Of a stretch of DNA of 64,000 nucleotides, positions 42,619 through 57,016 are shown one piece after another. The stretch is from Lucifuga dentata (taxonomy: Eukaryota; Chordata; Actinopteri; Ophidiiformes; Bythitidae), in contig VXCM01000229.1 in NCBI GenBank assembly GCA_014773175.1, forward strand, positions 121,001 to 185,000, given 5' to 3'. The notes beneath the pieces are model-generated. The model did not search any database. It was not told where the DNA came from and saw nothing but the letters and a program-made list of their open reading frames with translations. How positions within the stretch are numbered: the stretch's first letter is position 1; every line of letters starts with the position of its first letter. Both the position numbers and the translations under genes were made by a program.

Positions 42619-44510
42619 GACACAGACAAGTGTTTGTACACACATTCTCATATGCTTACACACAGCAAAGATTGAGAGATATAGATAACAAAATTATGTA
42701 ACCACAACACCGAATTTAACATCAGGCTGCAGTTAGTTGTCTGCCTATCATTGAGTGCAACAGGCTTTAAATCAACCAGATGGAGCAGGAGCAGACAGCT
42801 ATATGAGCCAGAGATAAAACTGCCGGGACAGTTCTGAGATGACAAAGAATTAGAAGATCAAATTCCTCTCAGTGTGCACTCTTCTGCATGAACCAGCACA
42901 ATGCCATGCCCCCGACTCTGCAAAGTTCAGCAAAATGAATGGAGTCTCAAACCAAATAAACTTGGAGACACTACAGACAGGAGAGTGCCTCTCGTGCAGC
43001 CATCCTGGCACCTCTGCAGCAGCCTGTTTTTGCTTTAATAGTGTAAAATAAAACTACATGGAATCGAAAAAGTGTGAATTGTATATTTCCTGATGATCGA
43101 ACACTTCCAGATTCTCTGCACCATGTAATGCATACAGTAACTACTGGCACTTCTACACACTTTATTATCACTCTACTACAGAAAATTAACAATGCACATA
43201 GAAACAAATTGTACTGTTACTTTGCTAGAAGTGTTTCAATCCCAGTCAGGTAAGCTTTGGTGCCACTATCTGGACCGTGTGCGTGACAGCACCAAAATGT
43301 CTTTTATTAAACTTTGTTGTGAAGAGTGAATTCTCTGCATCTTAGAACAAAGCATGTCCTACAAATCTGAATGACACCCTTAGATGAGTACCCCAATGAT
43401 TTATTTACAGCATTCAAAGGCATGTACACAACTTACGTGCCATAAAGAGATCCCACTCGCTTTGAATAATTAAGATGAATTTAAAAGGGCCCAATAAGCT
43501 AAACTGACAATGCTTCTGTTCTCAGAAACAAAGAAAAGAAGAGAAATTCAGATCTTAAGGATAATGAAAGAGTGATTAGTAAACCTAATTACTCAGATAC
43601 TTTCACCATCTTTAACATGTCTGGAATAAAAAAAAGTAAGTCACCATTCATATACATGGCATAGACATAGAGGGTGATTTGTAGAACAAAGACAAATGCT
43701 GTAATCTTTTCTAAGAGGAGTCTCTGCCGTGGCCCATTAGGAGATATCAGGCATGGACTGATAATGAGGGTGCTAATGGATAACATGTCTGAAGTAATCA
43801 TCAGACCTCTGTGTGTTTCACTTATAGCTGGGAAAGCTGTGGAAGCCTAGGGAACAAAAAAAAAAGAGAGAAGACAGGGGGGCTGAAGGAAGATAAGACA
43901 CTGGCATGCATATCCAAGGCCCATAATACATTATGCATCCATAATGCAATATGGCATCACAGGCTCCTAAAATTAAAAAGAATCTGCTAAAGTCTAGATT
44001 TTCTGCTTATGCATTTTGCCAATATGAAATAATTCCACTAAACTCCCCCATTTCTTATTTGTTTACTCCAAAGACTAACTGACAAATAGAATGGACCAGC
44101 AAAGTCATCAGCAAAGTCAAACCAAACTGACAACTCCCAAGTCCCCTTTGGAAAATTTTCTGTTAATCACTTGTCTTGCCACACACAATCTTATGATAAG
44201 TTTTAGCAATAAAAACATTGGTCTTGTTGCAAAGCAAACTTATGAATTTGGTTAAATTACTGTTCAGCACACAGCACGCACAGATTCACATACACCGAGG
44301 TATCGCTTTCACACATTTTGCTTTACCTAAAAAAAATCTTTAAATGCTGGCTCGTTTATCAAAAAGACATGTTAATGGGCTTCAGTCAGATTTACAGTAT
44401 GTGTGTGTATAGGTGAAACGTCTTAATGGTATTGTACAGGACTGTTGTTTGTCTCGCCCCCTGCTGGCCTGACCTCCAGAACCTACATAAAACTACTCCC
44501 AACACCCCCN

Positions 44511-44528
44511 CACACACACACACACACA
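44511..44528. repeat. (CA)n microsatellite beside an N
   Basis: Nine CA units directly after N at 44510. Confidence 0.93.
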
Positions 44529-44626
44529 TCTGGATAATGTTCATGTTCACGCTGCCACCACTCACAGACTGTGCCATAGCCCCTTGCAGCATCGGGGGAA
44601 TTTTGAGGACACCCCCCTCTGAACGA

Positions 44627-44652
44627 ACACACACACACACACACACACACAC
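44627..44652. repeat. (AC)n microsatellite
   Basis: Thirteen AC units. Confidence 0.96.
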
Positions 44653-46837
44653 TACTCAGCCCCTTTATGCTGTCTTGCTTTCTCCTTCTATTTCTCCCCC
44701 TAACAATCAAAGGCCATATGGCAAACATATCCCTATGGTTCATTGGCTTTTATGGCTGTTGTTTAAAGAATAGGCCATGAGTTGGTTGAGGGGTGTTCCG
44801 GGGCCAGTTTGAAGGGCAAAATAATATAGTCTGTCAGTCCATTAGAGAGCCTTTATTTCTATTAGCCCAGTCACTAGGCACTCTGGGACCACTGAAACAA
44901 TCCTGGTTAATTAGGAAAGAAAAACACAAGCGCATAACACGTCTTGAAAAAAAAAGATGGTACACTGTGTCGATTTATTCTGCACCTCTGCACTTCAGTC
45001 CTTCATTTGATCACTTCACTGGAGCTGATTGTGCCTCGCTGGAGGAATTAGCAGCCATATCAAAAAGATGACCAAACAAAAAGTGTACTTACTTATTCAT
45101 GAAAGTGACATTGGCCTTTTCCAAACTGCCTGCATGAAGGCAATTCACTCTGTGGTAGAAACCAATGGTTCTCAGTCAGTGTTTTGCTTTTCTGACAGAG
45201 GGCAATGATTCAACAAGGTTGGGAAACCTTAAAGTGCCACTCAATTATTTCTACTGAGCGAGACCAGAACCTTTGGTGGAACCCCTCGGACTAACATGTC
45301 AACTTTCCCACTGCTGATCAAAAAACGGGGTGCCACAACATTGGAGGATAGAGGTAAACACAATAACAAGGATTTCAATCTTCAAGGTATTTCATGCCAA
45401 TTTGACTCATTCTGCAAGGTGGAGTTTTAAGTTTACCCTTTCTCCTCTTTCCGTAGTAGCTTTTTACGGCATGCTGTAAGTCACTTGGACAGCGTCCTGC
45501 ACCCTGCCGTTGACCTGCATCTGGACAGCATCTGGGGTCACTGAAGCTGCCCTGACAAGTGCTAAACCATCTGCAAACTTCCTCCTTCAGTTTGAGGGGT
45601 CACTGAGGAGGGGTGCTGAAGGGGACTCTTACAATAGAAAAATGAAAGAAGGGGGCAATTTGAAAGGGAAGATGTTACATTTGAAGAAGGCCAGAAAGTG
45701 ATTCCATTTGAGGGAATAGCTAAGTGAATGTATGTTTTTTGTTTTTTTTTTTTTTTTNTTTTTTTTTTTTTTTATAGAGGAACTTGAACTGGTGATGCTT
45801 ATTATAAAGCATATTCAGCACTACATAATTTTAAGTCTTCCCACAAACCATTTATCACTTTAAACTCTTTAAAAATGAGAAGCCCTCTTTTGAGAAATCC
45901 TCTGCTCTTATGGAAATGATTATATGCTTTAGGTGTTCCTCCCTAAGGGCACCCATTGCAAAAACATCCTCCTCTTCCTCTTGACATTCTCTTTCTGGGC
46001 CTTTCTATATTCAGATATGCAAACAGCTTCTGGTGAAGGGTTAAAGAGTCAAGAGAAACATTCCATGCCAAATAGAAAACAAGTGTCCTTGAAAGAACAT
46101 GGATACTGTCTTTGGTAGTGAGTGTGGTGCCCAACATAATGGAACCATGGCGATAACATCCTGAGGACAAAAGAGTGAGACACTGAAGAGGGGGACAGAA
46201 AGCTCAGTGCTCTAGACTACTTTAAACAATTTAAAGACTTTCTCTATTTAGCCCGAGGGTAGACTCTGTACTCAGGATGAAGAATTCTGGTTCAGGAAGT
46301 AAACAAGGCACTGTGAAAACACAGCGGAATGTTTAAGTCACAGAGGATGGATAGAGGGATAAAAGGGGATGTTACCAAGGCAAAACATGCATTAATCAAG
46401 TGATGAAGAAGTCTAGTAGAGTGATGTGAGGGAGGAAGGGAATGTGAAGGACAGATGGGGATTTGGAGGATGTGAGAGCTGAAGGAGTGATAATTGATAA
46501 CAGATTACAAAGTCGTTAGTCTCAAGTGAAAGCTGTGGGACACACCAGGATATTTTACCTACAGCTAATTGCACCATGAGAATGCAGTTACTGAGGGCTA
46601 TTGTTCTATGGCTACTCCATCATCTGACAGTCATGTAATTAAAGAAATCATTTGGATCCAGACAGGCACAAAGATGCCATCAGGCAGCAAGAATCATCTC
46701 ATTGGTCAAAGTCAGCCAGCAAAGTGAAACAGAAATGGAAAGATTGAAATATGAAGATAAAATGAGTATTTGAAATCATTAAGCTTTTTTAAACTTGGAC
46801 TTTGTATGTTATTCATCTGTTTTCTGCTGCTTTTCTG

Positions 46838-47385
46838 GATCCAGGTTGCAGTAGCACCACATTCTCTAGCTCTTCTTGGGGATCCAGAGGCAGTACCAGG
46901 CTACATAGGATATGTCACCCCTCAAATGCATTTCTGATGTGCCCCGGGGTCTCCTTCAAGTCAGACATATCTGGAATACCTCCACAGGGAGGCACCAATG
47001 AGGCATCTGAATTAGATGCCCAAACTATCTCAACAGGCTCCTTCCAAAAGGAAAAACAGCAGTTCAGCTCCAAGCTGCCTCTGTATATCTGAGCTCTCCA
47101 CACTCTGCTTGGAGTGAGCCCAAACACAGTGTGAGGCAAATCTCATTCTTTCAGTAACTACCCAGGGCCCAAGACCACAGGTGAAGGTCAGAATGTAAAC
47201 TCACTGTTAAATTTGAAGCTTCACCTTCATAGTTCAGTTCCCTTTTCACCACAACAATTCAGTACAACACCCACATAACTACAGATGCTGCACAAATCTA
47301 CTACTTGTCAATCTCATGTTTCATCTTACCCTCACTCATTAGAAAGATGCTGGGATACTTGAACTCCTTTACTTAGTTGCTTTTG
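46838..47385 (-). mobile_element. Decayed non-LTR retrotransposon (teleost LINE) fragment
   Basis: Read on the - strand, this stretch resembles the 3' part of ORF2 from an abundant teleost LINE. Landmarks on the + strand include tacttgaactcc, tgccccggggtctcct, cctccacagggaggc and agctcttcttggggatcc. A residual open frame at 46915-47139 (-) carries FSFWKEPVEIVWAS and related residues. CpG sites are mostly lost and there are internal deletions, so it is an old 5'-truncated copy. The clade (L2- or Rex-like) is not certain from memory. Confidence 0.72.
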
Positions 47386-48320
47386 GGATGTTTCAGATGT
47401 TTGGATGTTCAGAAGTTTGAGAAACAAAATTGTTCTGAGCACACGCACACACAGAAAGAGTTTTGACATCTGTGGGAATCAGCATGATGCTGTGTGAAGC
47501 AGAGAACAGCAGAGAACACCATGCAGCAAATCACTCCTAACAGGGAACAAGAAATGGAATCAATATGGACAGGGCCATTTTTTTCAGGAAAGCAGACAGA
47601 TTCAAGAGATCCAAGTGGTACCATACATGATGTATAGCTTGTGTAATAGTTCAAACCTGTATGGCACCATATGCGTTCTGGCTTATTTGGATCACAACAA
47701 AAGCTTCTGCTTTGTATCTGCCTTTCTTTCTCGTTCTCTGAATTTTCCAACTAACTGAAATAAAAACAATGGTACTTACTTTCAAAGTAAAATAAGTTAA
47801 AATAAGTGAAGAAAGGGAGGAAGAAGGAGGTTCAGAAACAAAGCCTGTCTTTATGAGTTCACAAATGAATTCATTAAACCAATGTTCAATCTGCATAACA
47901 CAGTGATTCCTTTATTAGGCATTTAAGCCTCTTCACAATAAAATCATTACTGACAGGACCAGGAATTGTTGATTTCCCAGATGTTCTTCAATTATGTGGA
48001 ATCAATAGCAGCTCTTGGTTCATTGGCTATTGAGCTAATGGTAAATGCAATGGGACCGGGGGAAGCACTACTCATTAACAGAAACTAGCTTTTAATGATG
48101 TCCCTGCTCATTAGGACAGATGATAAGAATTGATCCTGCTACTGTCCATTGACCGCCTATACTGTTTGACCTTTGGACCCTGAGCTACAGTGGTTAAACG
48201 ATAAACCTGGCAGAGTCTTATATAAGGTCAGATGCTTTGTCTATGCCTTTCCATCTGTCACTGTAGGCCCACACATGTAGCAGAAGAAGAAAAAAAATGA
48301 GGAGAAGAAATGAGCATAGA

Positions 48321-48379
<59 letters not shown>

Positions 48380-48380
48380 G
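48321..48380. repeat. (GAT)20 trinucleotide array
   Basis: Twenty perfect GAT units, the longest perfect trinucleotide array in the window. It is intergenic, so no homopolymer peptide is implied. Confidence 0.98.
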
Positions 48381-51118
48381 ATGGTGGGTAGGTGCTAGAT
48401 AAGGATTGTGGATTTTAAAGGTGAAAGGGATGCAGAGCTAAGTCAGCTGATATTGACAATGTTGCTGATGATGCACTCTTCCCTTTCTCTACCCTGGGGC
48501 ACTGTCTCCCAGCTGATCCCAAAGGCCCTGTCTCCTGTCCTCGAGACTGTCTATGCCTTTCCAGACTGTTCTATCCTCCCTGGTGACCCACCATAGCCTG
48601 CAGGTATAGTGACAAATGACTGACAGAGCGGACACCTTGTTTCCAGTGTTCAGGGACCCCAGTGAGGAACTCAGCAGTTGTGACGGAGGACCAGGGACAC
48701 TGCAGGGGGACACCCCAGATGAACTCCCCTCTGTACCCTCTGCTCCCTCTTTATATGCTAATGATGCTACAAAGCTGTCCGACGTGCTAATTTGTAACAG
48801 CTTGGCTAATCAGTGGGGAGTTCATTGGTTGCCATGGTGCTCCTCAGCAGGAGCTCCCTGGTACCGCAGCAAGTTCTAAAGATGGCAGGTGGACAGCAGG
48901 GTCATTTGGTTCCTGTTCTGTTGGCTCAATTCCTTCATCTGGCTATGGGCACCAGCTGTGCCCCACTGCCACAAGTCACGACCCCGTCATAACCACCGTT
49001 AAGGTCAGTTTACCTCATTTACATCTGGAGACTTCTCCCTCTAACCTAAAAATACCACTGTTGGACATCAAATGAGCACAAACTCAAGCTTTAAGTGAAG
49101 AGAAGAATACAGCACTGAACTGACTTACTCTGTAACATTTACTCATTAAATCTGATTTAAAAAGACTCTGAATATAAACTGTAATTCCCACATCTAAATC
49201 AATGCTGTACTTTTAAGTCTTTTTTTTAGGTCTTTGTTTTTATTTTTTTTATTGTACATGTGCTCTATTGGTCAAATGGTAAAATAGCCACAAGTCAAAT
49301 GCAAATTCCCATTAATTTCTTTAAAGAAATCTGGTAAATCACTGGGGACATTCAGATGCTAATGCAAGTAATCCGAATGAACGAGGCGATTTCTGGCTTT
49401 GAAAGGCCGAGGCACCCTAATCCACAACAATCACCTCAAAATGAACCAACTCTCCACTGAAGACAGTGGACCAACAATGAGATTCAGCTTCCTTTCAAAG
49501 TGTCATCAAATCAATCATTCTGTCATTAATGAGCTGTTGTAAAAACACATTGTATTTGCCAGTGGGAATGGGGAGCAGCAGGGCTGTGGGGAAGAGAAAA
49601 TGGGAGGTGGAGGATGGGCTCCATTCACAAGAAACTTTCACTGTAAAGAACTTGCTTCACAATGAATTCCTCCCTCTACCTCAGATCATACTTACACTAC
49701 TACCACAGACTGGGCTCCAATTAAGCCACACAACTTAGAATGGGAATAATTGGGCTGCTTGCCTATTAAAAAAATGAAAGGGCAGTTTTGTCACGCAACC
49801 TGCTGGTGATTCCAATAGTGTAAAGCAGCTTGGTTCTATGGTGAAGATGGAATTTTTTTTTTTTTTTTTTTTTTTTNGGGGGGTTGAAAGGCAGAATGAC
49901 AATAACATTAGCTATACTCTCTCACCAAAGTCTATACAGCCCTTTGCCTACTAAATTGCCAGTAAAAAGAGGATATTGGGAGATTGATTGACCTAATAGA
50001 CTAATTCTTTAGCTAAAGTCATTTTGCTAACAATTTTTCACTCTTTTTGTCTTCAGTGCTCCTCAGCCAAAGAGGGAAAGTGCTTTCACATGTCGTAAAT
50101 CAGACGTTTTGGCCCACATTAGCTAATAAAACCCTTTGCTCAGTAGCTCACAATGCACATTTGTTGCTAAAACTGTTGGCACTTCAACAGCAATTACCTT
50201 TGACTTTATAGCAGTCAGTGATTCCATTAAAGTCAAAGCTATATGAGTGTAAACTGAACTTTGCAAGAACCAAGGTATATATTTGACAGATGATGAATTA
50301 TGGATGCTTGTCATTTTCAACTCGAGCCCAAGAGAAAAACAAACATAAATGGACCCTGCTTAGACTTCAATGGTATTTGAGAGGTTTTAGAGCTTCATTA
50401 ATCTTTGCTTTGGCTTATACATGCAGGTTTGTCAAAATGGCTATAAAGCAGCACAAATAATTTGTTCTTAATCAGAAATTAAAGGTGGCTGCTGCAGATA
50501 TGGAACATCAGTGTGGTGTGGTTGATGGAGAAATAAAACTTATGCGAGCAGGTATATGACACACAATGCTGGAATGTCTTTGGTCTGTTTGTCTAGAATG
50601 TTGGTCATCATGTCAAAGGAGGAAGATGAAAGCCTTGCACATCTTAAGTTGTTTGGACTATGATGATCGACTAGGGGACCCTCAATTATTCAGTCACCTT
50701 TACCAAAAACTCTAACAACTACCCCAAGTCAACTATGATTTGTAGTTTGCCAAATTAGGGCCCAATTAGAAGTAATGGGCCTTGCAGTGTAAAATTTATT
50801 ACCATGTGGATCTGATTAAGCACAGCAAAGGCTGCAGTGTGATTATTATTTCTAAGGCCAAGTCAAAAAACTCTCTTCATAAATCTGCAAAGTAAAAAAT
50901 ACTCACTGAAAATTGATCCTAAAAAAATGAAGAAACAAAAAGTAACAACTGGATTCTTGTTGCAGTCTTAGTGCCACCACCATAAGATTCTTCAATTATG
51001 GAAAACTTCTTTTGGACTCATCTTATCAAAACACAAGTTTCAGTTATATGAAACCAGCAAAATTCTTCATGTTTGAGGATTTTGTGTCAGCCTTTCTGTA
51101 AAGTTGTCTTTGATATTA

Positions 51119-51139
51119 AAAATAAATAAATAAATAAAT
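51119..51139. repeat. (AAAT)n microsatellite
   Basis: Five AAAT units. Confidence 0.93.
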
Positions 51140-53143
51140 GATGGCACAAGCTAATGAATGAGGGTCCTGAAATGAGTTAACCCCTTGTGTTGAACCCTTA
51201 CTGGAGGCGGACAGATCAGTGATCCACTGTAGGAGTTCAGCTGTGTCTGGTGTCCATCGTGCACAGGTTAAAGATTGATGCCTGCCCTAATCTGTATCTC
51301 CCACACACACATTCACTTTCTTTCCCTTTGTCATTCCATCCTAAAGCAGACTCAAAGAGGGCATTGAACAGATCTGGAGTGCCAGCACACCCCATTGCAC
51401 ATGAAAAACTGCTAGATTCCTTTCTTAGGCTAGTGAGGTAAACCCTGAAATTTGAGGTCCCCATTGTCTCAGTGCACTTTGACACAAGACAGCAAAGAGA
51501 ACTCTAGCTCCACCTATAACACTAGCTCAGAAGAAGGGGCAGAAAGCCATTCAGCCCATAATTAACCATTCTGCTTGGCCCAAGGAGCCAGAGAATGGAG
51601 TAATCCCACCATAACACCCTGCATATATGCCTCCACCACCCTCTCCAACAGACCAACTACCCTCCAGCAATATAATTTCCCCCCCCCCCTTTGTCCTGTC
51701 GTCCCATGAGTGATGGATTCTGGCAGATTGGAGGAAAATGAGGGCCAAAGAGAGTGTGGACTTGATTGGCAACTTTGGCTATGCAAACTGTCAAGAGAGA
51801 AGCCATAAATAACAAGGGTACACCTAAATAGACTGGTCCAGAAAGGAGAGAGGGCAGGGGGAAGAGTATTGACACATAATCATAATGATAAAGAAAAAAA
51901 GAAAAAAGTCCCAGAAGAGAAACCTTTTGTACAGTTTGGCCTTTTCTCTGGTGGGTTAACTTGAGTTCATGTAAATGCTGATAGAGGATCATGCAGATAT
52001 TTTGAGAAAGTAGAGGAAACTGATAGCATTTTACAAAGCCCTGTTTTAAAGCACAGGGGTATTATAAATGCTAAACACCAAGCCAGACCCAGCTGATCAC
52101 CATAGCCTGCGGCAATCAATAAGTGAATGGAGACCAGGTGGTGATGGCAGCATTCAGAAAGAAAGGAGGAGGACTTGGATTTTACCAACTGAATACACAA
52201 TAGAGGTTAAAAATGCGGGATCAACAAAATTATTGGACACTCACATCAGTGGCGAAGCTTTGATTTAGCACAAGATGAAAGAGGATCAATAGATGTGGAA
52301 AGGATCTCAAAGCCCAGAGGGTGAACATATGTACTATATAGACCAAGAGTGCTGACTTATGGAGGTGTTATGCCAAAGGTTATCTTTTGGTATTTGCCCC
52401 CAAAATAACATATTTTCTGCTAGTGGTTGGGATAATGTGATGGTTGCTTCCTTTTAAGTCTCATTGCCAGGCAAATTCTAAAATTCATGAATCCTGATAA
52501 CCATTCTAAACCCACTCCAATCATAATTTCCCTGTATGGAATATTTTAGTACCATTTTAACCCCTGTTACCACTGAAAATGATTCCACCTGTCCTTTAAA
52601 AAGGCTAATATATTAATGACTCTGCTTTGCACAACCATGTGATCCCTGCTGCTTTTCCATGTCTAATGTGATCCAGGTATGGGCTTAGCCTTCACTTTAC
52701 TCTAATCCTTGTGCACTTGATATTCTGTTATGTACGACTGTAATGCAGACATCATGTAGATGCTTGGGAAGCTTCTTAAGTGGGAGGCAAACATTATAAG
52801 ATAAGCGTTGCCCATAAACCATTACACATTAATATGGATCAGGTGGAAACCCTCTTCTTTCCATTTAAGGGAACCACATCCCATGAAAAGAGGAGTGCAA
52901 GAGGATTCAACTTCCATGCTGATTGGTGAACAATATGAAACAATAAACCCAGGTGTTTCTTATTTACTGTTTTTAGTTTAATGTGTTTTTAAGTGCACCA
53001 GTCTACTTAAATGCAGTGCTGCCATATGTTAAAATGCCTTCTTCTAGTTAATCAAATGGTAAATCACCAATGCAGAACAGCTGCTGTGTGCTAGAACCAC
53101 AGCTTTTCTCATATGGTGAGATTTAAAGAAGATGCTGGTACTT

Positions 53144-53270
53144 TGTGTGTGCGTGTGCATGTGTGTGTGTGTGTCTAAAGAAAAGACTGGTTGAGAAAGA
53201 CAAAGTAATAGATGTGAAGACAGACAGGAAGAAGCTCACAGAGAATGTAAAACACACACACACACACACA
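53144..53270. repeat. GT array and CA array in opposite orientation
   Basis: An imperfect GT array at 53144-53174 and a CA array at 53251-53270 are about 80 bp apart and complementary to each other. Confidence 0.88.
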
Positions 53271-53867
53271 TTGAATGAGAGCCACTCAACGTACGTGTGT
53301 AGTGGTGTCTGAGTGGTGTGTGTTAAACGCATACAGCCAAGAGCACATGCACAAGAATTCCTTTAAATTTAACATCTTTACATTAATCAAGTCACATAAT
53401 TATTCTTCATAAGTTGTTATGAAACAATCCGTAAATGTTAATTCCGTAAATGACTACTTGTACTCTAAATATAAGCTGCACTTAAAATCATTTTTTATGT
53501 GCTCTGTTATAATTGAGCAGATTTCCTTATTTCATTTGCATTTGCACCACAACCCCATACTGATATCCCCTTTGGATTACATGGTTTTTTTTTTAATGTT
53601 CTTGACATCAGCAGGAATAATCCCACTCATTTTCATCCATTGAATGTTAATCATATATTCCTTCTCCTGCTTTAATTACTGTCATGGTGCAAGCTGGTTG
53701 CATTAGTTAATATAATTAATTAGAATTATCCATGAAAAATTCAGTGATTTTCTCATTAAATAGCCTGGTATGGGAGTGCTGAGGTGGCAAAAAGATGTTA
53801 AAAAGGTTATTATACTGTTGATTATACGCTGTTAAGTCAGGATCAGTACAGTGGGTATGAGTCTCAT

Positions 53868-53903
53868 AGTGTCAGTCTCATAGTCTCATAGTTTCATAGT
53901 GGT
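53868..53903. repeat. Short TCTCATAG-type tandem repeat
   Basis: Four imperfect copies of TCTCATAG(T) occur in a row. Confidence 0.8.
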
Positions 53904-56414
53904 TTTCTCAGGTACATGCTGCAGTACTGCAGTAATTGAGAGCAAAAGTAGATCAGTGTGTTTGGTGAACATTAAAACATTACAAATGTTTCAAAATACA
54001 ATAAAATAAAATAAAAATAACATGAAAATCTGTACATATCCCCTTTAAAAGTAAATTTTCCCATAGTTCGTTGAAACAAATTAAGGAATATTTCAACANA
54101 CCCACCCAAATATTTTGTTTGTATCCAGGACTCAAACCCATTTTCTGGATGACTAAAAACAAACAGGTTTACGCTTACATCAGTCACAATCACAAAAACA
54201 CCTTCCTCAAGTGCTTGTTAGTATAGCAACTGAATCAAAAACACCAAACCTTCTGTAGAAACTGATCAAAATACTCATCCAACATAATCCAAGGCTCAGT
54301 TATCCAATTGCATGCTTCCTCTCATGCTCAAGCTAACATCTGATTTTAGATGCAAAAAAAAAAAAACCTATTTCTGAGGAGAAATATTGGGTAGTAAAAC
54401 TTTATCAGAATAACTTTGCATAGCCCAAAGGCAAGGGGACATCATTCAGCTAAAAAATTCACAGCATTTCTCCATTCATTAACCTGGACTGAGGATCGTT
54501 TCACTTTGAACCTTGAAGCTGCGAAGGCTGATGAGCCGAGCTTCCCCGGTGAGAGTGTAATTACAAGACTCTCAGATTTCTGACATCTTGTCTGTGAGTT
54601 ATGAACTGGAATATGAATAATCCATCATTCAGCTACCTGGAGAGGGATATGCTTCTTTGTCAGCATTAAGAAGAATGATAAGTATTTGACGCCTAGTCAT
54701 CTGCAAGCCTATAGTCATTTTTAAAAGAAGATGTTCCATTTCAGACAAACTACATCTTTTACAATGAAATAATGATAAGGAGGTATATGCAGTAGTTCAC
54801 AGCAGATCAAGAAAGCTTTACAGCAAACCATTCCTTCCTCTGGAGATAAGATGCTGTTCTGTCACAAGTCTTCAATGACAGATTTTGTTTTTGTGTGTGT
54901 GTTTTGTTTTTTTCTTGTGTTTTCAAACATCAATGCAGCCTGTTCACACAAGCCTTCTAATGATATGTAAAATAATTGTAGACCCCAGCATCTGCATTTC
55001 AAAACAAATTCTACAGTGCTACATTGGTAGTTGACCAAGTCAATATTTGGTACAAAAAATGAATCTGATTAGCTGGTTCTCACTTGGCCAAATGAATTTG
55101 GTCAAAGAGGTAAACAGTCTATGTTTAATTTAGCTGCAGAAATCATGGCAAGAGTATCAGGCACCATGTCAAATATTTCTGTATGAAGACAGAAGTATTT
55201 GTATGAGAACATTCAAACCACAGCAGAAAAACTACAACTTACTCATGCTTCTGCAGAGGTTTTGCAACAAAGAAAATCTGCATTATCGTTTGGGAATACG
55301 CAGTAGTTTCACACTGTCAGGAAAGCTCACATGTATCTCTGAAAGTATTATGGCTGAAGTATAGTTTTAAACTGCAGATAGAAGTAGTAACCAACAACAT
55401 AGTCAGGCAGATCATCACTTGACAAAACCATCCATCCATCCATCCATGACGCTTCGTCATTATCTGTTGAATGCTTGCTTCATCTGCATGCCCAGCCCTG
55501 CCTTGTTTGAGGGGATTTAAGGGGCGAGATTGCTAATCCCAATTTTGAACATGAATCAGCATCCAGGGGGAAAGCCTCCTGGATTCTCAGCCTCTTTCTT
55601 ATGATAATGGTCCAATCAATATGGCTGGAATGATGAAAATGCCAACCGGCTTATCTCAGTTGGACAGCTTGGTGGTGGGGAGGGAGGACTGGACAGTCAT
55701 AAAGACAAGAACCTATCTAAAAATGAGGAGCGGGGTGGAGGGGGTATTGGGTATAATTCTTATTTCTGGTAGTTATAGTGTTATTGCTGTTTTGTTGCTT
55801 GTTTGTGCATGCATGCAACTTGGTGTTTATCTGTAAGTTTTGGGCATGAGACTATATTAGGTTAAATATGATGCTTTAGTGTGCATGTGTGTATATGTGC
55901 ATGATTGTACAGCAGGGAAATGGGAGTGTCTGCATAGTATTTGTGTTTGTGGGCTTTCATGCATGATTATGATTGTAGTGTATGCGTTTATGCCGCATGC
56001 TTAACTATGCTCACCCCATGCTGCTTGTCATATGGGACAGGTGCATTTCTGTCTCTCAAAAGTCTGATCCATCATACTCACATTTCCTAAACGGATAACT
56101 GCTGACCAGGAAGTAAGCTTATCTATTCAAGGACTGAGCAAGCTTTCAAATCACATACACTATATGTCACATGAACACATCAGCTTGATTAAACGCATAC
56201 ACTGAAGACATCAGCTGAACACATCTGCACTCTAATGCCTGTAATAAATGATCCATACCATTACTGAAAATACGTCATATATTTTACAGAACATATTTTC
56301 TGTATTATATTTTGTGCTGATTCTAGAATAGAATATATGATTTGAGTTTGTGTGAGTGGTGGAAGAAGTTTCAAATTCATTACTTCAGCAAAAGTAGGGA
56401 TACTGTGCTCTTTC

Positions 56415-56427
56415 TGTGTGTGTGTGT

Positions 56428-56495
<68 letters not shown>
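56415..56495. repeat. (TG)n microsatellite, 81 bp
   Basis: The longest dinucleotide array in the window, with one TA interruption. A 64-bp assembly duplication begins 45 bp later. Confidence 0.98.
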
Positions 56496-56496
<1 letters not shown>

Positions 56497-56540
56497 ACGG
56501 CCCATTCCACCCTTAAAGGGAAGACAACAAAGTGCAGTCA

Positions 56541-56669
56541 TCATCAGCGCACACTGAGGATATGGCCATGGGAGGTATTACAGTATTTGCCGTGGGTGAA
56601 ATGTNTCATCAGCGCACACTGAGGATATGGCCATGGGAGGTATTACAGTATTTGCCGTGGGTGAAATGT
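56541..56669. repeat. Exact 64-bp duplication across an N, probable assembly artefact
   Basis: Bases 56541-56604 and 56606-56669 are identical and separated only by the N at 56605. It sits just after an 81-bp GT microsatellite, where assembly would be difficult. Confidence 0.9.
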
Positions 56670-56974
56670 GTTAGTTATCAGTAAGGTGGGAGGTTCTTGG
56701 CAGCTGGGGAGAAGCAGGAGATGGGATAGAATGGGAATTGGCGGTCTGTCAATCACAGTACATGGGAGGTTGAGTTACAGTGAAGGCATTATGCCAGATT
56801 ACGAGACTAAGCATGGGGTACTGTCTGAATCTGTGCTGGCACTTGGAGAGGATCGGTGCTGGTCTGGGACACACAGCTGTTATTGGCTGCCCTGCACTAG
56901 ACACTCAGGCGTCCAGTAAAACTGTATGTGTGGGTGTGCATGTTTTTCTGTCTGTGTTAATGTTTGTTTTGCTG

Positions 56975-57007
<33 letters not shown>

Positions 57008-57016
57008 TGTGTGTGT
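56975..57016. repeat. (GT)n microsatellite
   Basis: About twenty GT units with one GG interruption. Confidence 0.95.

Larger units (their letters stand above)
37741..46837. other. Gene desert downstream of pmp22, part 1
   Basis: There is no exon or RNA gene recognised. Short open frames here have no recognisable domains. It contains microsatellites, N gaps at 38036, 40607, 44510 and 45758, and the hairpin at 42100. Confidence 0.7.

Noticed and set aside
48827..48842. GTTGCCATGGTG, an X-box-like left half
   Set aside because: No gene is nearby and only half of the motif matches.
55430..55446. CCATCCATCCATCC tract as a LINE tail
   Set aside because: The flanking sequence does not resemble the fish LINE end, so it is treated as a simple tandem repeat.
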